DNA of 64,000 nucleotides from an uncultured Ruminococcus sp. (GTDB lineage Bacteria; Bacillota; Clostridia; Oscillospirales; Ruminococcaceae), in the NCBI GenBank assembly GCA_947345935.1, contig CAMZZN010000001.1, positions 111,049 to 175,048 on the forward strand. Direction: 5' to 3'. The first letter of the stretch is position 1; each line of letters opens with the position of its first letter. Below the pieces are notes generated by a model. It was given only the letters and a program-made list of their open reading frames with translations. It made no database searches and had not been told where the DNA came from. The translations under genes were made by a program, and so were the position numbers. Below, in pieces: positions 47,356-58,053 of the stretch.

Positions 47356-48027
47356 ATGACAAAAATACTTTTGGTAGAAGACGATAAGAGCATTATTTCA
47401 AATCTGAGCGAATTACTTATGTCCGAGGGATTCAGCGTTAGAACAGCTGTCGGACAGCGTGACGCTATAGCCTCTGTTGAACAGGATCAGCCTGACCTTG
47501 TGCTGCTTGATATTTGTCTGGCAGACGGAAACGGTTTTGCAGTTTGTTCGGCTATAAAAAGCGTTTATAATATCCCGGTTATTTTTCTTACTGCCTCCGG
47601 CGATGAATACAGTACCGTTACAGGTTTTGATCTTGGAGCTGACGACTATATACCAAAACCGTTCCGTCCACGTGAGCTTATTTCAAGAATAAAAAACATA
47701 TTGAGACTTACAGGAAGCATAGGAGCAGTGATACAGCTTGGCGATATTACTGTTGATACAATAAAAGGAACGGCAGTGAGGAATGGAAAGGATCTCTATC
47801 TCTCGGCTCTTGAATACAGACTTCTGCTTACGTTTATTAATAATCGTGGCGCTGTTCTTTCAAGGAATCAGCTGCTTGAATCAATATGGGATATCGCCGG
47901 AGAGTTTGTAAACGACAATACGCTGACCGTTTATATAAAAAGGCTGAGAGATAAGATAGAGACTGATCCGCAGAATCCGCTTATCATAAAAACGGTTCGT
48001 GGAATGGGCTACAAGGTGGATCTATAA
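47356..48027 (+). CDS. OmpR-family response regulator
   Basis: A 223-residue DNA-binding regulator: receiver domain with VEDDKS, phosphorylated Asp in LVLLDICLADG (about residue 51), VIFLTASGDE and PKPFRPREL; C-terminal winged helix with LEYRLLLTFINNRGAVLSRNQLLESIW and KTVRGMGYKV. Start ATG 47356 after AAAGGA; two upstream in-frame ATGs lack a proper site. It is cotranscribed with the sensor kinase by a one-base overlap, and together they probably control the ABC exporter downstream. Confidence 0.93.
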   Translation: MTKILLVEDDKSIISNLSELLMSEGFSVRTAVGQRDAIASVEQDQPDLVLLDICLADGNGFAVCSAIKSVYNIPVIFLTASGDEYSTVTGFDLGADDYIPKPFRPRELISRIKNILRLTGSIGAVIQLGDITVDTIKGTAVRNGKDLYLSALEYRLLLTFINNRGAVLSRNQLLESIWDIAGEFVNDNTLTVYIKRLRDKIETDPQNPLIIKTVRGMGYKVDL

Positions 48028-49028
48028 TGAAATTACTGCGTAATAGTGAAGTTTTAAAAGGAATTCTGTTCCTTGCAGCAGTTTCTGCCGCAGCTGTGAT
48101 ATATTGTTTTTATACGAATATCGGCTCAGTGATCTTTATTTCTGCGCTTTGTCTGGCGTTTATTGTCATTCACACTTTTATAACATGGAAAAGATACCGC
48201 AGGATAAGCAGTCTTGCCTCTGATATAGACAGCATTCTTCACGGAAACGATCATATCATGCGCAGCTCGTACGATGAGGGCGAGCTGGCTGTTCTTGAAT
48301 GCGAAATATACAAAATGATCGTCTGTCTGCGTGAACAGCGGCAGAGACTGATGAATGACAAGATCTATCTTGCCGATTCCATAGCCGATATCTCACATCA
48401 GATACGAACGCCGCTTACTTCAATAAATATTATCGTTCAGCTTCTTTCAAAGCCCGGACTTGACGACGATCGCCGCTGCCGGCTCTGTTTTGAACTCCGG
48501 CAGCTTCTCTCACGGATAGATTGGCTGATAAATTCGCTTCTGAAAATTTCAAAGCTTGACGCCGGAACGATTACATTCAACCGGGAAAAAATCAGTCTTA
48601 CGGAGCTTATTGAAAGATCCTGTGCTCCTCTGCTTGTTTCGCTGGAGCTGCGTGAACAGACGCTGGATATAAAAGCGTCCGGAAACGTTTTGGGCGATAT
48701 TGCGTGGAACTGTGAAGCAATCGGCAATATTGTCAAAAACTGTACGGAGCATACCCCAGCCGGGGGAACTATCTCGATCACTGCCGAGGAAAATCCTCTT
48801 TTTTCAGAAATATGCATCTGCGATAACGGAAGCGGTATTGCGGAGGATGATCTTCCGCATATTTTTGAACGTTTTTACAAAGGCGGCAATTCAGATGAAA
48901 GCAGTTTCGGCATTGGTCTGAATCTTGCAAGAATGATAATCACAAATCAGAACGGTACTGTCAAGGCGGAGAACCGTCAGTCGGGAGGGGCTAAGTTTAT
49001 TATAAGATTTTATAAAGAGATAATCTGA
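48027..49028 (+). CDS. Intramembrane-type sensor histidine kinase
   Basis: A 333-residue kinase with two N-terminal helices (about 10-28 and 33-52) separated by only a few residues, the layout of intramembrane-sensing (BceS-like) kinases that take their signal from a partner ABC permease. Phospho-acceptor His in ADISHQIRTPLTSI, N-box GNIVKNCTEHTP, and ATP lid DNGSGIAEDDLPHIFERFYKG. ABC genes follow within 160 bases, supporting that view. Confidence 0.9.
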   Translation: MKLLRNSEVLKGILFLAAVSAAAVIYCFYTNIGSVIFISALCLAFIVIHTFITWKRYRRISSLASDIDSILHGNDHIMRSSYDEGELAVLECEIYKMIVCLREQRQRLMNDKIYLADSIADISHQIRTPLTSINIIVQLLSKPGLDDDRRCRLCFELRQLLSRIDWLINSLLKISKLDAGTITFNREKISLTELIERSCAPLLVSLELREQTLDIKASGNVLGDIAWNCEAIGNIVKNCTEHTPAGGTISITAEENPLFSEICICDNGSGIAEDDLPHIFERFYKGGNSDESSFGIGLNLARMIITNQNGTVKAENRQSGGAKFIIRFYKEII

Positions 49029-49090
49029 TCTTTCAAACAACAGCGGACAAATATTCCGGTTCTCCAAGGTGACGTTTTTGTAATATTAAA

Positions 49091-49122
49091 GTCACTTCAA
49101 TGTCACTCAGGCGTGATATAAT
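49091..49122 (+). promoter_or_regulatory. Promoter with direct-repeat operator for the ABC exporter
   Basis: GTCACT direct repeats at 49091 and 49102 (11-base phase, one helical turn) precede TATAAT at 49117-49122; no good -35 box is present. The repeats fit a response-regulator operator replacing the -35, so expression would need the regulator encoded upstream. Confidence 0.6.
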
Positions 49123-49184
49123 TGAAACATAATCTGATACTGAACCAAAAAATATTGGGAAGCAGTATGAAAAGGAGAACGGTT

Positions 49185-49868
49185 ATGGAAATTTTAAAAG
49201 TTGAAAACTTGTGCAAAACTTACGGTAAAGGCGAAAATATCGTTCATGCGCTCGATAATGTTTCGTTTTCAGTCAGCAAAGGAGAGTTTGTCGCTATAAT
49301 CGGACCGTCCGGTTCAGGCAAATCTACCCTGCTTCATATCCTCGGAGGCGTTGACAAGCCGACCAGCGGAAAGGTTTTTATGGATGGCTGTGATGTTTAC
49401 TCCCAGAATGAAGATCAGCTTGCAGTATTCAGACGCCGTCAGGTAGGGCTTATCTATCAGTTCTACAACTTGATACCGGTTTTGAATGTTACGGAAAACA
49501 TTACCCTTCCGGTGCTTATGGACAGCCAGAAAGTGAATACGGAGAGGCTGAACGAGCTTATTATGACGCTTAAACTGAAAGGACGTGAAAACCATCTTCC
49601 GAATCAGCTTTCAGGAGGACAGCAGCAGCGTGTTTCTATCGGAAGAGCGCTTATGAATTCTCCTGCCGTAGTTCTTGCCGACGAACCTACGGGTAATCTT
49701 GACAGCAAGAACAGTCAGGAGATAATGGAACTGCTTAAATATTCCAATGAAAGATATAATCAGACGCTTATTATTATTACCCATGATGAGAATATCGCAC
49801 TTCAGGCAGACAGGATACTTACGGTTGAGGACGGAAAGATCAAAAATGACGAGGTGATACGCAGATGA
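49185..49868 (+). CDS. ABC transporter ATPase (MacB/BceA type)
   Basis: A 227-residue ATPase: Walker [10 protein letters not shown] (about 45), Q-loop, signature [15 protein letters not shown], Walker [13 protein letters not shown], and the H-loop ITHDENIAL. The D-loop NLDSKN is typical of the MacB/LolD/BceA group, which pairs with FtsX-like permeases. Start ATG 49185 after AAAAGGAG. Its end overlaps the permease start (ATGA). Confidence 0.94.
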   Translation: MEILKVENLCKTYGKGENIVHALDNVSFSVSKGEFVAIIGPSGSGKSTLLHILGGVDKPTSGKVFMDGCDVYSQNEDQLAVFRRRQVGLIYQFYNLIPVLNVTENITLPVLMDSQKVNTERLNELIMTLKLKGRENHLPNQLSGGQQQRVSIGRALMNSPAVVLADEPTGNLDSKNSQEIMELLKYSNERYNQTLIIITHDENIALQADRILTVEDGKIKNDEVIRR

Positions 49869-52543
49869 ATATTTTTCATAAAGTCACTTTGCAGTCCCTT
49901 AAAAGAAACAGAACACGGACTGTGGTCACAATAATAGGAATTGTTCTTTCTGCCGCTCTTATATGTGCGGTTTCAACATCGGTTTCAAGCTTTCTTGATT
50001 ATATGAAAAGATCCATCATATACGATTCCGGCAGTTGGCAGGGAAATGTTATGAATGCCGATTATGATTCCTACAGTCTTATCAAAGATTCCAGTGAAGT
50101 TTCAGAAACGGTTTTTGCCCAGCAGGTGGGATATGCTGAAATCGAAGGCGATAATGACGACAAACCGTTTTTGTATATTCTCGGAGCAGACAAAAACTTT
50201 GCAGATACGATGTCTGTGCATATGAAATCCGGAAGATTTCCGGAAAATGAAAATGAGATAATGCTCCCGGATCATCTCGAAAATAACGCCGGACTTGCCT
50301 GGTCTGTCGGTGACACTGTCAAACTGGATATCGGTCAGCGCTCAAGAGACGGATGTATTCTTGGACAGAGCAATCCTTATTATGTTTATGGCGACGAGGG
50401 AAGCCCGATAGAAGAAAACGAGCAGTTTACCGTAAACGAGACAAGAACCTTTACTGTTGTGGGAATATTCAGGCGTCCCGGATTCGAGGACTGGTTTGCT
50501 CCGGGATATACGGCGATAACGGCTCTGGCTGACGACAATGCAGGAGCTCTCCGGTATGACGTTTATTTTAGTATGAAAAAGCCGAAGGATATATTTAAAT
50601 TCATTGAAAAAAATGGTCTTGAAGCTGATACTAACAACGAACTGCTTATATGCTACGGAGCAGCAAAATACAACGGATTTACAAACGCCCTTTACAGTAT
50701 TGCGGCAATTATTATCGTGCTTATAATGTTCGGCTCGGTTTCCCTTATTTATAATGCCTTTTCTATCTCCGTATCGGAAAGAACAAAACAGTTCGGTTTG
50801 TTGTCTTCCGTCGGAGCAACTCGCAAACAGCTTCGCCGCAGCGTTTTCTTTGAAGCCGGAACAGTAAGTCTCATCGGAATTCCACTGGGTATACTGGTCG
50901 GAATCGCCGGAATCGGTATAACTTTGACGCTTATAAGCGATAAGTTTTCTTCCTTGGCGGGCAGCTCTGACGTTAAAATGAAACTCTGCGTTTCATTGCC
51001 GGCTGTAGTTATTGCTTGTGCAGTAGCTCTTATAACGGTCTTTATTTCTGCATGGATACCGTCAAAGCGGGCAACAAGGATTTCTGCAGTTGAGGCTATC
51101 AGACAGACAAATGATATAAAGTCGGAGAAAAAGGCTGTTAAAACTCCGAAGATTATTGAAAAGCTTTTCGGGCTTCCCGGTATGCTTGCGCATAAGTACT
51201 ACAAGCGCAGCAAAAGAAAATACCGTGCTACAGTAGTAAGTCTTTTTATGAGCGTAGTGTTATTCATTCCGTCTGCTGCATTTACAGATTATCTTGTTGA
51301 AATGGCTGATGATACGTTCAGAACTTATGGATATGACCTGTCCTATTTTCCGGATAAAGAAGATTTGTCCGGATTTAGCAGGGATGAGATACTCAGAACG
51401 GTGCTCAGCGAGGAAAATGTAGATAAAGCTGTATATTCTCGTGTTTTTCAATATACGGTTCATACTGACGGAAAGTATCTTTCAGACAAAATGAAGACCA
51501 TGATTCCGCCGGATGATACAAATAAACACGAAATGATGATAGATGTCTGTTTTGTGAACGATGAGGAATTTCTGAGACTGCTTGACGAATATAAACTCGA
51601 TAAAAACAGTTATATAAATCCTGACGTTCCGCAGGCAATAACAGTCGATCGTATGTCTGCATTTGATTATGAAAATGAAAAGAGGGTTATTTACAATGGT
51701 CTGTCGTCAGATAAATTTGAAGCTGAATGCAGTATGATGAAAAAAATAGACGGTTACTATTTTGAAATGTTTGATTATGACGAAGAGGATAATGAATATG
51801 TTGTTTACCGCAGTTACGACGACCCTGAGGATGTGATTTGGCTGACACCTGAAGAAACTTATATCGGGACTGATCTGAGATCCGGAAAAACCATTCATGA
51901 AATTCCGTTTTTCCTTTCGTATAGGGGCAATATTATCATGATCTATCCCTATAGCGTAATGGAATCTGTCATTCCTGACAACGTTGTCGATGATTCATAT
52001 TTGAGCTATAAGATACAGGCTGAAAATCATGCGGACTGCTTCGCATCTCTTAAGGAACTTATTGATAAAAAACTGCTTCCTGCAGGAGATATTACGGATT
52101 TTGCTGAAATGGCTGAATCCGACAGAAATCTAGTGACTATAGTTCAGGTATTTGCCTATGGATTCATAGTTCTTATTTCGCTGATTGCCGCTGCGAACGT
52201 TTTCAATACTATATCAACTAATATCAGTCTCAGACGGCGTGAATTTGCCATGCTTAAATCCATAGGAATGACCGGCAGCGGATTTAACCGCATGATGAAT
52301 TTTGAATGCATACTTTACGGTATAAAGTCGTTGATGTATGGACTCCCTGTTTCGATTGCCGTAACATTCTGCATATATCGTGCCGTTTCAGAGGGATTTG
52401 TTATGGACTTCCGGCTTCCATGGAAAGCAATACTGATAGCAGTTTCAAGCGTACTTCTTGTTGTTTTTGCAACTATGATGTACTCCATGAGCAAAATCAA
52501 AAAGGATAATCCAATTGACGCCTTGAAAAACGAAAATATATGA
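49865..52543 (+). CDS. FtsX-family ABC transporter permease
   Basis: An 892-residue permease with one N-terminal helix (about 20-40), a large extracellular domain (60-270), three helices (about 275-410), a second helix (about 455-475), a second extracellular domain (to about 745) and three final helices. Two FtsX cores are seen: SVSERTKQFGLLSSVGATRKQLRR and ISLRRREFAMLKSIGMTGSGFNR. This is a Bce/Vex-like arrangement; antimicrobial peptide export or sensing is likely, substrate unknown. Confidence 0.92.
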   Translation: MNIFHKVTLQSLKRNRTRTVVTIIGIVLSAALICAVSTSVSSFLDYMKRSIIYDSGSWQGNVMNADYDSYSLIKDSSEVSETVFAQQVGYAEIEGDNDDKPFLYILGADKNFADTMSVHMKSGRFPENENEIMLPDHLENNAGLAWSVGDTVKLDIGQRSRDGCILGQSNPYYVYGDEGSPIEENEQFTVNETRTFTVVGIFRRPGFEDWFAPGYTAITALADDNAGALRYDVYFSMKKPKDIFKFIEKNGLEADTNNELLICYGAAKYNGFTNALYSIAAIIIVLIMFGSVSLIYNAFSISVSERTKQFGLLSSVGATRKQLRRSVFFEAGTVSLIGIPLGILVGIAGIGITLTLISDKFSSLAGSSDVKMKLCVSLPAVVIACAVALITVFISAWIPSKRATRISAVEAIRQTNDIKSEKKAVKTPKIIEKLFGLPGMLAHKYYKRSKRKYRATVVSLFMSVVLFIPSAAFTDYLVEMADDTFRTYGYDLSYFPDKEDLSGFSRDEILRTVLSEENVDKAVYSRVFQYTVHTDGKYLSDKMKTMIPPDDTNKHEMMIDVCFVNDEEFLRLLDEYKLDKNSYINPDVPQAITVDRMSAFDYENEKRVIYNGLSSDKFEAECSMMKKIDGYYFEMFDYDEEDNEYVVYRSYDDPEDVIWLTPEETYIGTDLRSGKTIHEIPFFLSYRGNIIMIYPYSVMESVIPDNVVDDSYLSYKIQAENHADCFASLKELIDKKLLPAGDITDFAEMAESDRNLVTIVQVFAYGFIVLISLIAAANVFNTISTNISLRRREFAMLKSIGMTGSGFNRMMNFECILYGIKSLMYGLPVSIAVTFCIYRAVSEGFVMDFRLPWKAILIAVSSVLLVVFATMMYSMSKIKKDNPIDALKNENI

Positions 52544-52550
52544 TTGAAAG

Positions 52551-52588
52551 AAATGGACGAACCTGTATCATGGTTCGTCCATTTTTTA
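52551..52588. terminator. Bidirectional terminator, ABC permease and thiE
   Basis: AAATGGACGAACC/GGTTCGTCCATTT 13-bp stem with loop TGTATCAT, followed by TTT on the plus strand; it also lies just past the thiE stop on the minus strand. Confidence 0.85.
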
Positions 52589-53185
52589 TAATGATTCTCT
52601 TAATGAGCGGATAAATTGCACCGGATCGTTACAGGTCATGAATCCGTTCATTATACAGGCACCGGCAGTTCCGGTATTTCTGATATGGGATACATTTTCC
52701 GGATTTATCCCTCCGATGGCGTAAACCGGGATATCGACGTTTTTACAGACGTTTTCAAGAAAATTAAGTCCACGGGGCGGAAGTCCTTTTTTGCAGCCGG
52801 TTTCAAAAATATGACCGGCTGTAACGTAGTTTGCTCCGAGATTTTCAGCTTCGGCGGCTTCTTCCGCAGAATGCACCGATACGCCGACCGTCCGGAATCT
52901 GTCTGTTATATTATCAGAAAAACTTCTCAAAACCGTTATTGGAAGATGAATATCTCCGGCGTTGAGCTTCTCCGCTATATCGGGGTAGGTATGTATACTG
53001 CATGGTATATCATATTCACGGCAGATATTGATCGATCTTTCGGCAAATGCGGCGTAGTCTGTTTCGGTGAGTTCTTTTTCACGAAGAATTATCCTGTCCG
53101 GCTTTGCTGCCACTATATTGTCAAGTCTTGCAAAAAAATCTTCACGGCAGCTTTTTCTGTCGGTAACGCAGACGATCTTAAACAT
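52586..53185 (-). CDS. thiE: Thiamine phosphate synthase ThiE (TenI-like)
   Basis: Joins the pyrimidine and thiazole moieties to thiamine phosphate. The 199 residues form a TIM barrel: CVTDRKSC, LREKELTETDY (pyrophosphate/pyrimidine site), HLP, VGVSVHSAEEA, GHIFETGCKKGLPPRGL and AIGGINPENV. Part of the active-site loop (GCKKG) departs from typical ThiE and resembles TenI relatives, so a thiazole tautomerase role is possible. It is the last gene of the thi operon, overlapping thiH by eight bases. Confidence 0.82.
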   Translation of the reverse strand: MFKIVCVTDRKSCREDFFARLDNIVAAKPDRIILREKELTETDYAAFAERSINICREYDIPCSIHTYPDIAEKLNAGDIHLPITVLRSFSDNITDRFRTVGVSVHSAEEAAEAENLGANYVTAGHIFETGCKKGLPPRGLNFLENVCKNVDIPVYAIGGINPENVSHIRNTGTAGACIMNGFMTCNDPVQFIRSLRESL

Positions 53186-54431
53186 AAAGATAATCGTTCA
53201 GCACAGGCTGAAGTCCTTCGCCGGACATATCGCTGTACATTTTCCTGAAACTTCTGCTGTCGTTGATCTCAAACTGTTCGTCGCCGCCCTCACTGACGTT
53301 CTCCTTTCCGGTATACTTGCTTTCGTGGTCTCCGATACCGGTAGAAACTCCGGCGGAAACTTTCGTTGCGGCAATTTTTACTATTCCATTGCGGAATGTC
53401 TCGCTTTCTCTTGAAGATACCGTAATGCCGCAGAACGGCATGAATATCCTGTATGCGCAGAGGATCTGGCAAAGCTGTTTTTCATGAACGTCAAGGGGAT
53501 TTATTGCGCCGTTGTTTACTATGGGACGAAGTCTTGGACAGGAGAGTGAAATTTCTGCGTGCGGATATTTTCTCTGGAGATAATACATATGCAGCGCACT
53601 TGCAAGAGCGTCCCTTCTGAAATCTGAAAGTCCAAGTAGAGCCGAACCTGCAACGCCCCTCATTCCAGCCATCAGCGCTCTTTCCTGAGCGTCAAAGCGG
53701 TACGGCCAGACTCTTTTATGTCCCAAGAGATGAAGCTGTTCGTAACGGTCGCTGTCGTAGGTCTCCTGAAAGACGGTAACGTAGTCCACGCCGCATTCGT
53801 GAAGATAACGATATTCATCAGTATTGACAGGATAGATCTCAACTCCGACCATTTTGAAGTACTTTCTTGCAAGACGGCAGGCGTCACCGATATATTCAAC
53901 GCTGCTCTGTATCCTGCTTTCACCTGTCAGGATGAGAATTTCTTCCATGCCGCTGTCGGCAATTATCTTCATTTCATGCTCTATCTGAGACGTATCAAGC
54001 TTCATTCTCCTGATATCGTTATAGCAGTTAAAGCCGCAGTATACGCAGTAATTTTCACAGTGATTCGCAATATACAGCGGTGTGAACAGATAAACGGTAT
54101 TGCCGAAATGCTTTTGCGTTTCAAGTCTTGCACGTTCAGCCATTTTTTCCAGAAAAGGTTCGGCAGCAGGTGAAAGCATTGCTTTCAGATCTTCCACAGT
54201 ACAGTTGTCATGAGACAGTGCGGTACGGACGTCCGCCGCAGTATAGCTGTTATAATCGTAGCTTTCCATTTCCGAGATTACTCTGGAGCATATATCAGAA
54301 CTTATCTTCTCCATTCCGTTCATGTATTCCATGTGATCGGTGCGTGAGCCGGGATCGTTTTCAAGTGCGTGTTTTTTTTTCAGAGCCGCTTCCGAAAGCT
54401 TGTCCGAATCAACAAAGTATTTATTTTCCAT
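53178..54431 (-). CDS. thiH: 2-iminoacetate synthase ThiH
   Basis: Radical SAM tyrosine lyase giving dehydroglycine for thiazole formation, used by anaerobes in place of the oxygen-dependent ThiO. The 417 residues carry the SAM cluster CENYCVYCGF (CxxxCxxC) after FTPLYIANH, ILTGESRIQ, TVFQETYD and SALLGLSDFRRD. Its C-terminal region contains SGVSTGIG-type VSAGVSTGIGDH. Works with ThiG and ThiS-COSH. Confidence 0.94.
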   Translation of the reverse strand: MENKYFVDSDKLSEAALKKKHALENDPGSRTDHMEYMNGMEKISSDICSRVISEMESYDYNSYTAADVRTALSHDNCTVEDLKAMLSPAAEPFLEKMAERARLETQKHFGNTVYLFTPLYIANHCENYCVYCGFNCYNDIRRMKLDTSQIEHEMKIIADSGMEEILILTGESRIQSSVEYIGDACRLARKYFKMVGVEIYPVNTDEYRYLHECGVDYVTVFQETYDSDRYEQLHLLGHKRVWPYRFDAQERALMAGMRGVAGSALLGLSDFRRDALASALHMYYLQRKYPHAEISLSCPRLRPIVNNGAINPLDVHEKQLCQILCAYRIFMPFCGITVSSRESETFRNGIVKIAATKVSAGVSTGIGDHESKYTGKENVSEGGDEQFEINDSRSFRKMYSDMSGEGLQPVLNDYLYV

Positions 54432-54453
54432 TTGTCATTCTTCCTTTGAAAGA

Positions 54454-55767
54454 TTATTTTTCTGTACAGAATTCAACTTTTTCTCCGTTGAGGATCATAT
54501 TTGTTGTTCTTACAGCGCACATTTTTCCGCACATTGAGCAGGTGTGTCTGTCGGACGGAGGCGTGCTCTCAAAGTATTTTCTTGCTTTTTCGCCGTCAAT
54601 AGCGATATCAAACATTTTCTCCCAGTCTACCGCATGACGGGCTTCTGCCATAGCGTTGTCTGCGTCTGCTGCGTGCGGTATTCCCTTGGCGATATCAGCT
54701 GCGTGAGCTGCTATTCTGCTTGCAATGATACCTTCCTTTACGTCGTCAAGATCCGGAAGTCTGAGGTGTTCAGCCGGCGTTACATAGCAAAGGAAATCTG
54801 CACCGCTGGCAGCGGCAATAGCTCCGCCGATAGCCGATGTGATATGATCGTATCCCGGAGCGATATCTGTAACGAGAGGTCCGAGAACGTAGAAAGGGGC
54901 GTTATGGCAGATGCGTTTCTGGAGCTTCATATTGGCTGCAATTTCATTCATTGCCATGTGACCCGGACCCTCGACCATAACCTGAACATCTTTTGCCCAT
55001 GCTCTTTCGGTAAGAGCGCTAAGCTCGATAAGCTCGGATATCTGTCCTGCGTCTGTTGAATCGTCGATACATCCCGGACGGAGAGCGTCTCCAAGACTGA
55101 TCGTCACGTCGTATTCACGAAGAATTTCAAGAACTTCGTCGTAATGCTCATAAAAAGGATTCTCGTTTCCGGTCATCATCATCCATGCAAAGAGAAGAGA
55201 ACCGCCTCTGGAAACAATATTCATTTTTCGCTTGTCACGCATGAATGCTTCAACTGCACGTCTGTTTATTCCGGCATGGATAGTCATGAAGTCAACGCCT
55301 TCTTCCGCATGAGCTTTCACAACCTTCAGAAAATCTTCGGCAGTAATTTCAAGAAGATCTTTTTCCAGATAGCCGATAGCGTCATACATAGGGACGGTTC
55401 CTATCATTGCCGGGGACTGTTCGACAAGCTTTTTACGGAAAGTGTTTGTCTTGCCGTAATTGCTGAGATCCATAATGGCTTCTGCTCCGAATTTAAGAGC
55501 AGTTTCAACTTTCTGCATTTCAATATCGTAATTCTTGCAGTCGCCGGAAATTCCGAGATTTACGTTTATTTTAGTTTTCATGCGGCTGCCTATTCCCTCC
55601 GGAGAAATAGACTTATGATTGATATTGCAGGGAATGCAGACTTCTCCTTTTGCCACAAGGCTGCAAAGTTCTTCTTCGGAGATGTACTCCTTTTCTGCAA
55701 CTATTTTCATTTCAGGGGTGATTATCCCCTTTTTTGCAGCTTCCATCTGTGTGTTGTAGTTCTTCAT
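54454..55767 (-). CDS. thiC: Phosphomethylpyrimidine synthase ThiC
   Basis: Radical SAM enzyme converting aminoimidazole ribotide to hydroxymethylpyrimidine phosphate. The 437 residues are the short clostridial form without the N-terminal extension of E. coli ThiC. Visible are [65 protein letters not shown], and the C-terminal Fe-S motif [11 protein letters not shown]. It sits downstream of thiD, under the TPP riboswitch. Confidence 0.96.
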   Translation of the reverse strand: MKNYNTQMEAAKKGIITPEMKIVAEKEYISEEELCSLVAKGEVCIPCNINHKSISPEGIGSRMKTKINVNLGISGDCKNYDIEMQKVETALKFGAEAIMDLSNYGKTNTFRKKLVEQSPAMIGTVPMYDAIGYLEKDLLEITAEDFLKVVKAHAEEGVDFMTIHAGINRRAVEAFMRDKRKMNIVSRGGSLLFAWMMMTGNENPFYEHYDEVLEILREYDVTISLGDALRPGCIDDSTDAGQISELIELSALTERAWAKDVQVMVEGPGHMAMNEIAANMKLQKRICHNAPFYVLGPLVTDIAPGYDHITSAIGGAIAAASGADFLCYVTPAEHLRLPDLDDVKEGIIASRIAAHAADIAKGIPHAADADNAMAEARHAVDWEKMFDIAIDGEKARKYFESTPPSDRHTCSMCGKMCAVRTTNMILNGEKVEFCTEK

Positions 55768-55809
55768 ATTTTATAATTCCTTTCAATTAGGGCAGTTCCC
55801 TGATAATTA

Positions 55810-56610
55810 TTAGTCTTTATAATCGCTTTTCAGGTCGAACGCATGATTAAGCGGACCGTTTCCTCTGCCGAGATCAAGTCCGTACGCAAGCGCTCCGGAT
55901 AAGTAATCCTTGGCTTTGCTTATCGAATCCTCCAGTGAATATCCTTTTGCAAGATTTGCAGCAACTGCGCTTGAAAGGGTACAGCCCGTACCGTGAGTAT
56001 TCGGATTGTTAATGCGTTTTCCCATGAACCATTTGTACGATCCGTTGGTATTATAAAGCAGATCATTTGCATCGTTTATGCTGTGACCGCCTTTGCAGAG
56101 CACGCAGCAGCCGTATTTCCGGCTTATTATTTCTCCGGCGGATATCATATCGCCGCTTTCTGAAATTTTTATGCCCGAAAGCTGTTCCGCCTCCGGAATA
56201 TTGGGCGTTACCAGCACCGCAGCCGGGAGCAGTTTTTCTTTCAGCGCTTCATAGGCTTCTGTGCTGCTCAGATCGGAACCGCTTGTTGCAGCGGCGACCG
56301 GATCGATCACGATATTTTCGGCATGATAAAATTCAAGCTTTTCTGCAATTACCATGATAAGATCCGGAGAGGAAACCATTCCGATTTTGACCGCATCCGG
56401 ACGTATATCCTCAAATACTGCGTCTATCTGTTGTCCGAGAAATTCCGGTGAAACTTCGTTTATTGCTCTTACTCCCATTGTATTCTGTGCTGTAAGAGCA
56501 GTTATTGCGCTCTGTGCAAAAACTCCGTTAAGCGTCATAGTTTTAATATCCGCCTGAATTCCTGCTCCGCCGGATGAATCGCTTCCGGCTATCGTTAATG
56601 CTGTTTTCAT
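55810..56610 (-). CDS. thiD: Hydroxymethylpyrimidine/phosphomethylpyrimidine kinase ThiD
   Basis: Phosphorylates HMP and HMP-P. The 266 residues: ALTIAGSDSSGGAGIQADIKT (substrate loop), AITALTAQNTMGV, VIDPV, VTPNIPEAEQLSG and NTHGTGCTLSSAVAANLAKG with the catalytic Asp/Gly region. Start is ATG 56610 with AAGGAAC ahead; a more upstream in-frame start would run into thiG. Eleven bases after thiG. Confidence 0.95.
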   Translation of the reverse strand: MKTALTIAGSDSSGGAGIQADIKTMTLNGVFAQSAITALTAQNTMGVRAINEVSPEFLGQQIDAVFEDIRPDAVKIGMVSSPDLIMVIAEKLEFYHAENIVIDPVAAATSGSDLSSTEAYEALKEKLLPAAVLVTPNIPEAEQLSGIKISESGDMISAGEIISRKYGCCVLCKGGHSINDANDLLYNTNGSYKWFMGKRINNPNTHGTGCTLSSAVAANLAKGYSLEDSISKAKDYLSGALAYGLDLGRGNGPLNHAFDLKSDYKD

Positions 56611-56620
56611 ATGCTGTTCC

Positions 56621-57397
56621 TTAATCACGCAGAAAACCCGTAAGCGAATCCGACGGTGAAGCTCCTCTTGTGAGAACTCGTCCAAGTCCTGCAAGATATG
56701 CTTTTCTTCCCGCTTCAACAGCCTGTCGGAACGCTTCCGCCATTGCCGGAAGATCGCCTGCTGTAGCGAGGGCGGTGTTGGACATGACGGCTGCCGCTCC
56801 CATTTCCATTGCTTCGCACGCCTGCGAGGGACGTCCGATGCCTGCGTCTACGATGATCGGCAGGTCTATTTCATCAATGAGTATCTGGATAAAATCCTTT
56901 GTTGAAAGACCTTTATTTGAGCCGATAGGGGAGGCGAGAGGCATTACGGAAGCTGCTCCGGCGCTTGCGAGGTCACGGGCTGTGTTGAGATCGGGATACA
57001 TATACGGCATTACTGTAAATCCCTCTCCGGCAAGAATTTCCGTTGCCCTAATCGTTTCCTGATTATCGGGGAGCAGATATTTTGAATCTCTCATTATTTC
57101 GATCTTTATAAAGTTTCCGCAGCCGAGTTCTCTTGCAAGGCGTGCAATGCGAACGGCTTCTTCTGCATTTCGTGCTCCGGAGGTATTCGGGAGAAGAGTA
57201 ACACCCTCCGGAATATAATCCAGAATATTTTCATTTTCTTTTGAATTCGTGCGCCGTACAGCAAGAGTGATGATTTCTGCTCCTGCATATTTAACGGCAG
57301 CCTCGATAAGTTTCATCGAGTACTTTCCGGAACCAAGGATAAAGCGAGAGTTGAATTCCTTTCCGCCTAAAATAAGCTTGTCGTCATTTTTGTTCAT
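56621..57397 (-). CDS. thiG: Thiazole synthase ThiG
   Basis: Builds the thiazole ring from DXP, dehydroglycine and ThiS thiocarboxylate. The 258 residues: [13 protein letters not shown], the Schiff-base lysine region [48 protein letters not shown] and [31 protein letters not shown]. Fourteen bases after thiF. Confidence 0.95.
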   Translation of the reverse strand: MNKNDDKLILGGKEFNSRFILGSGKYSMKLIEAAVKYAGAEIITLAVRRTNSKENENILDYIPEGVTLLPNTSGARNAEEAVRIARLARELGCGNFIKIEIMRDSKYLLPDNQETIRATEILAGEGFTVMPYMYPDLNTARDLASAGAASVMPLASPIGSNKGLSTKDFIQILIDEIDLPIIVDAGIGRPSQACEAMEMGAAAVMSNTALATAGDLPAMAEAFRQAVEAGRKAYLAGLGRVLTRGASPSDSLTGFLRD

Positions 57398-57411
57398 TTT
57401 TAATTCTCCTA

Positions 57412-58053
57412 TCAGATATTTCCCTCTGTTATGATCCTGACGGCTGTCAGGGCTTCATGTGCGGCACATATCATAACTCTTGCTGAAATAAGACTTCCGG
57501 CTTCTTCTATGCCGTTTTCTTCATCGCCGCAAATAAAAAAATGTTTGGCGATCTGTCTCGTCTTTATTAGATTTGGCGAACCTGTTCCTGCCATTCCGGA
57601 AGCTGCGATAAGATACTTGTCTGGAAGTTTTTCAAGAATACAGTTGACAAGCATGGCTTTTTGCTCCGCCAGATCGAAGGCCTCGCAGATAACGTCGTCA
57701 TCTTTCAGAAGATCAGGGATATTCTCTTCCGTAAGCTTTATACAGTGGGGGACGACTTCGCAGTACGGTGCGATCCTCGTCAGTGTGTCGGCAAGAGCTT
57801 TTGTTTTGAACTCGCCGAGTTGGTCGGTGAAGTACTGCTGACGATTGAGATTTGAGATATCGACTTTATCGAAGTCAATAACATGAAGTCTGCCTATGCC
57901 TGACCTTGCAAGTGCTATTGCAATGTTTGAGCCAAGTCCGCCGAGTCCGCATACTGCCGCCGATGACTTCGACATTTTTTTCTGAAAATCAATGCCGTGT
58001 CGGGCTTCAAGAGCACGATACATTTCTTCTTTTGCAGGAATATTGATGTTCAT
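57412..58053 (-). CDS. thiF: Sulfur carrier protein ThiS adenylyltransferase ThiF
   Basis: Activates the C terminus of ThiS with ATP. The 213 residues show the Rossmann nucleotide loop [12 protein letters not shown] near residue 35, [23 protein letters not shown], and [15 protein letters not shown]. It is shorter than E. coli ThiF and lacks the zinc-binding CxxC pairs, like the clostridial type. Its start overlaps the thiS stop by one base. Confidence 0.92.
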   Translation of the reverse strand: MNINIPAKEEMYRALEARHGIDFQKKMSKSSAAVCGLGGLGSNIAIALARSGIGRLHVIDFDKVDISNLNRQQYFTDQLGEFKTKALADTLTRIAPYCEVVPHCIKLTEENIPDLLKDDDVICEAFDLAEQKAMLVNCILEKLPDKYLIAASGMAGTGSPNLIKTRQIAKHFFICGDEENGIEEAGSLISARVMICAAHEALTAVRIITEGNI

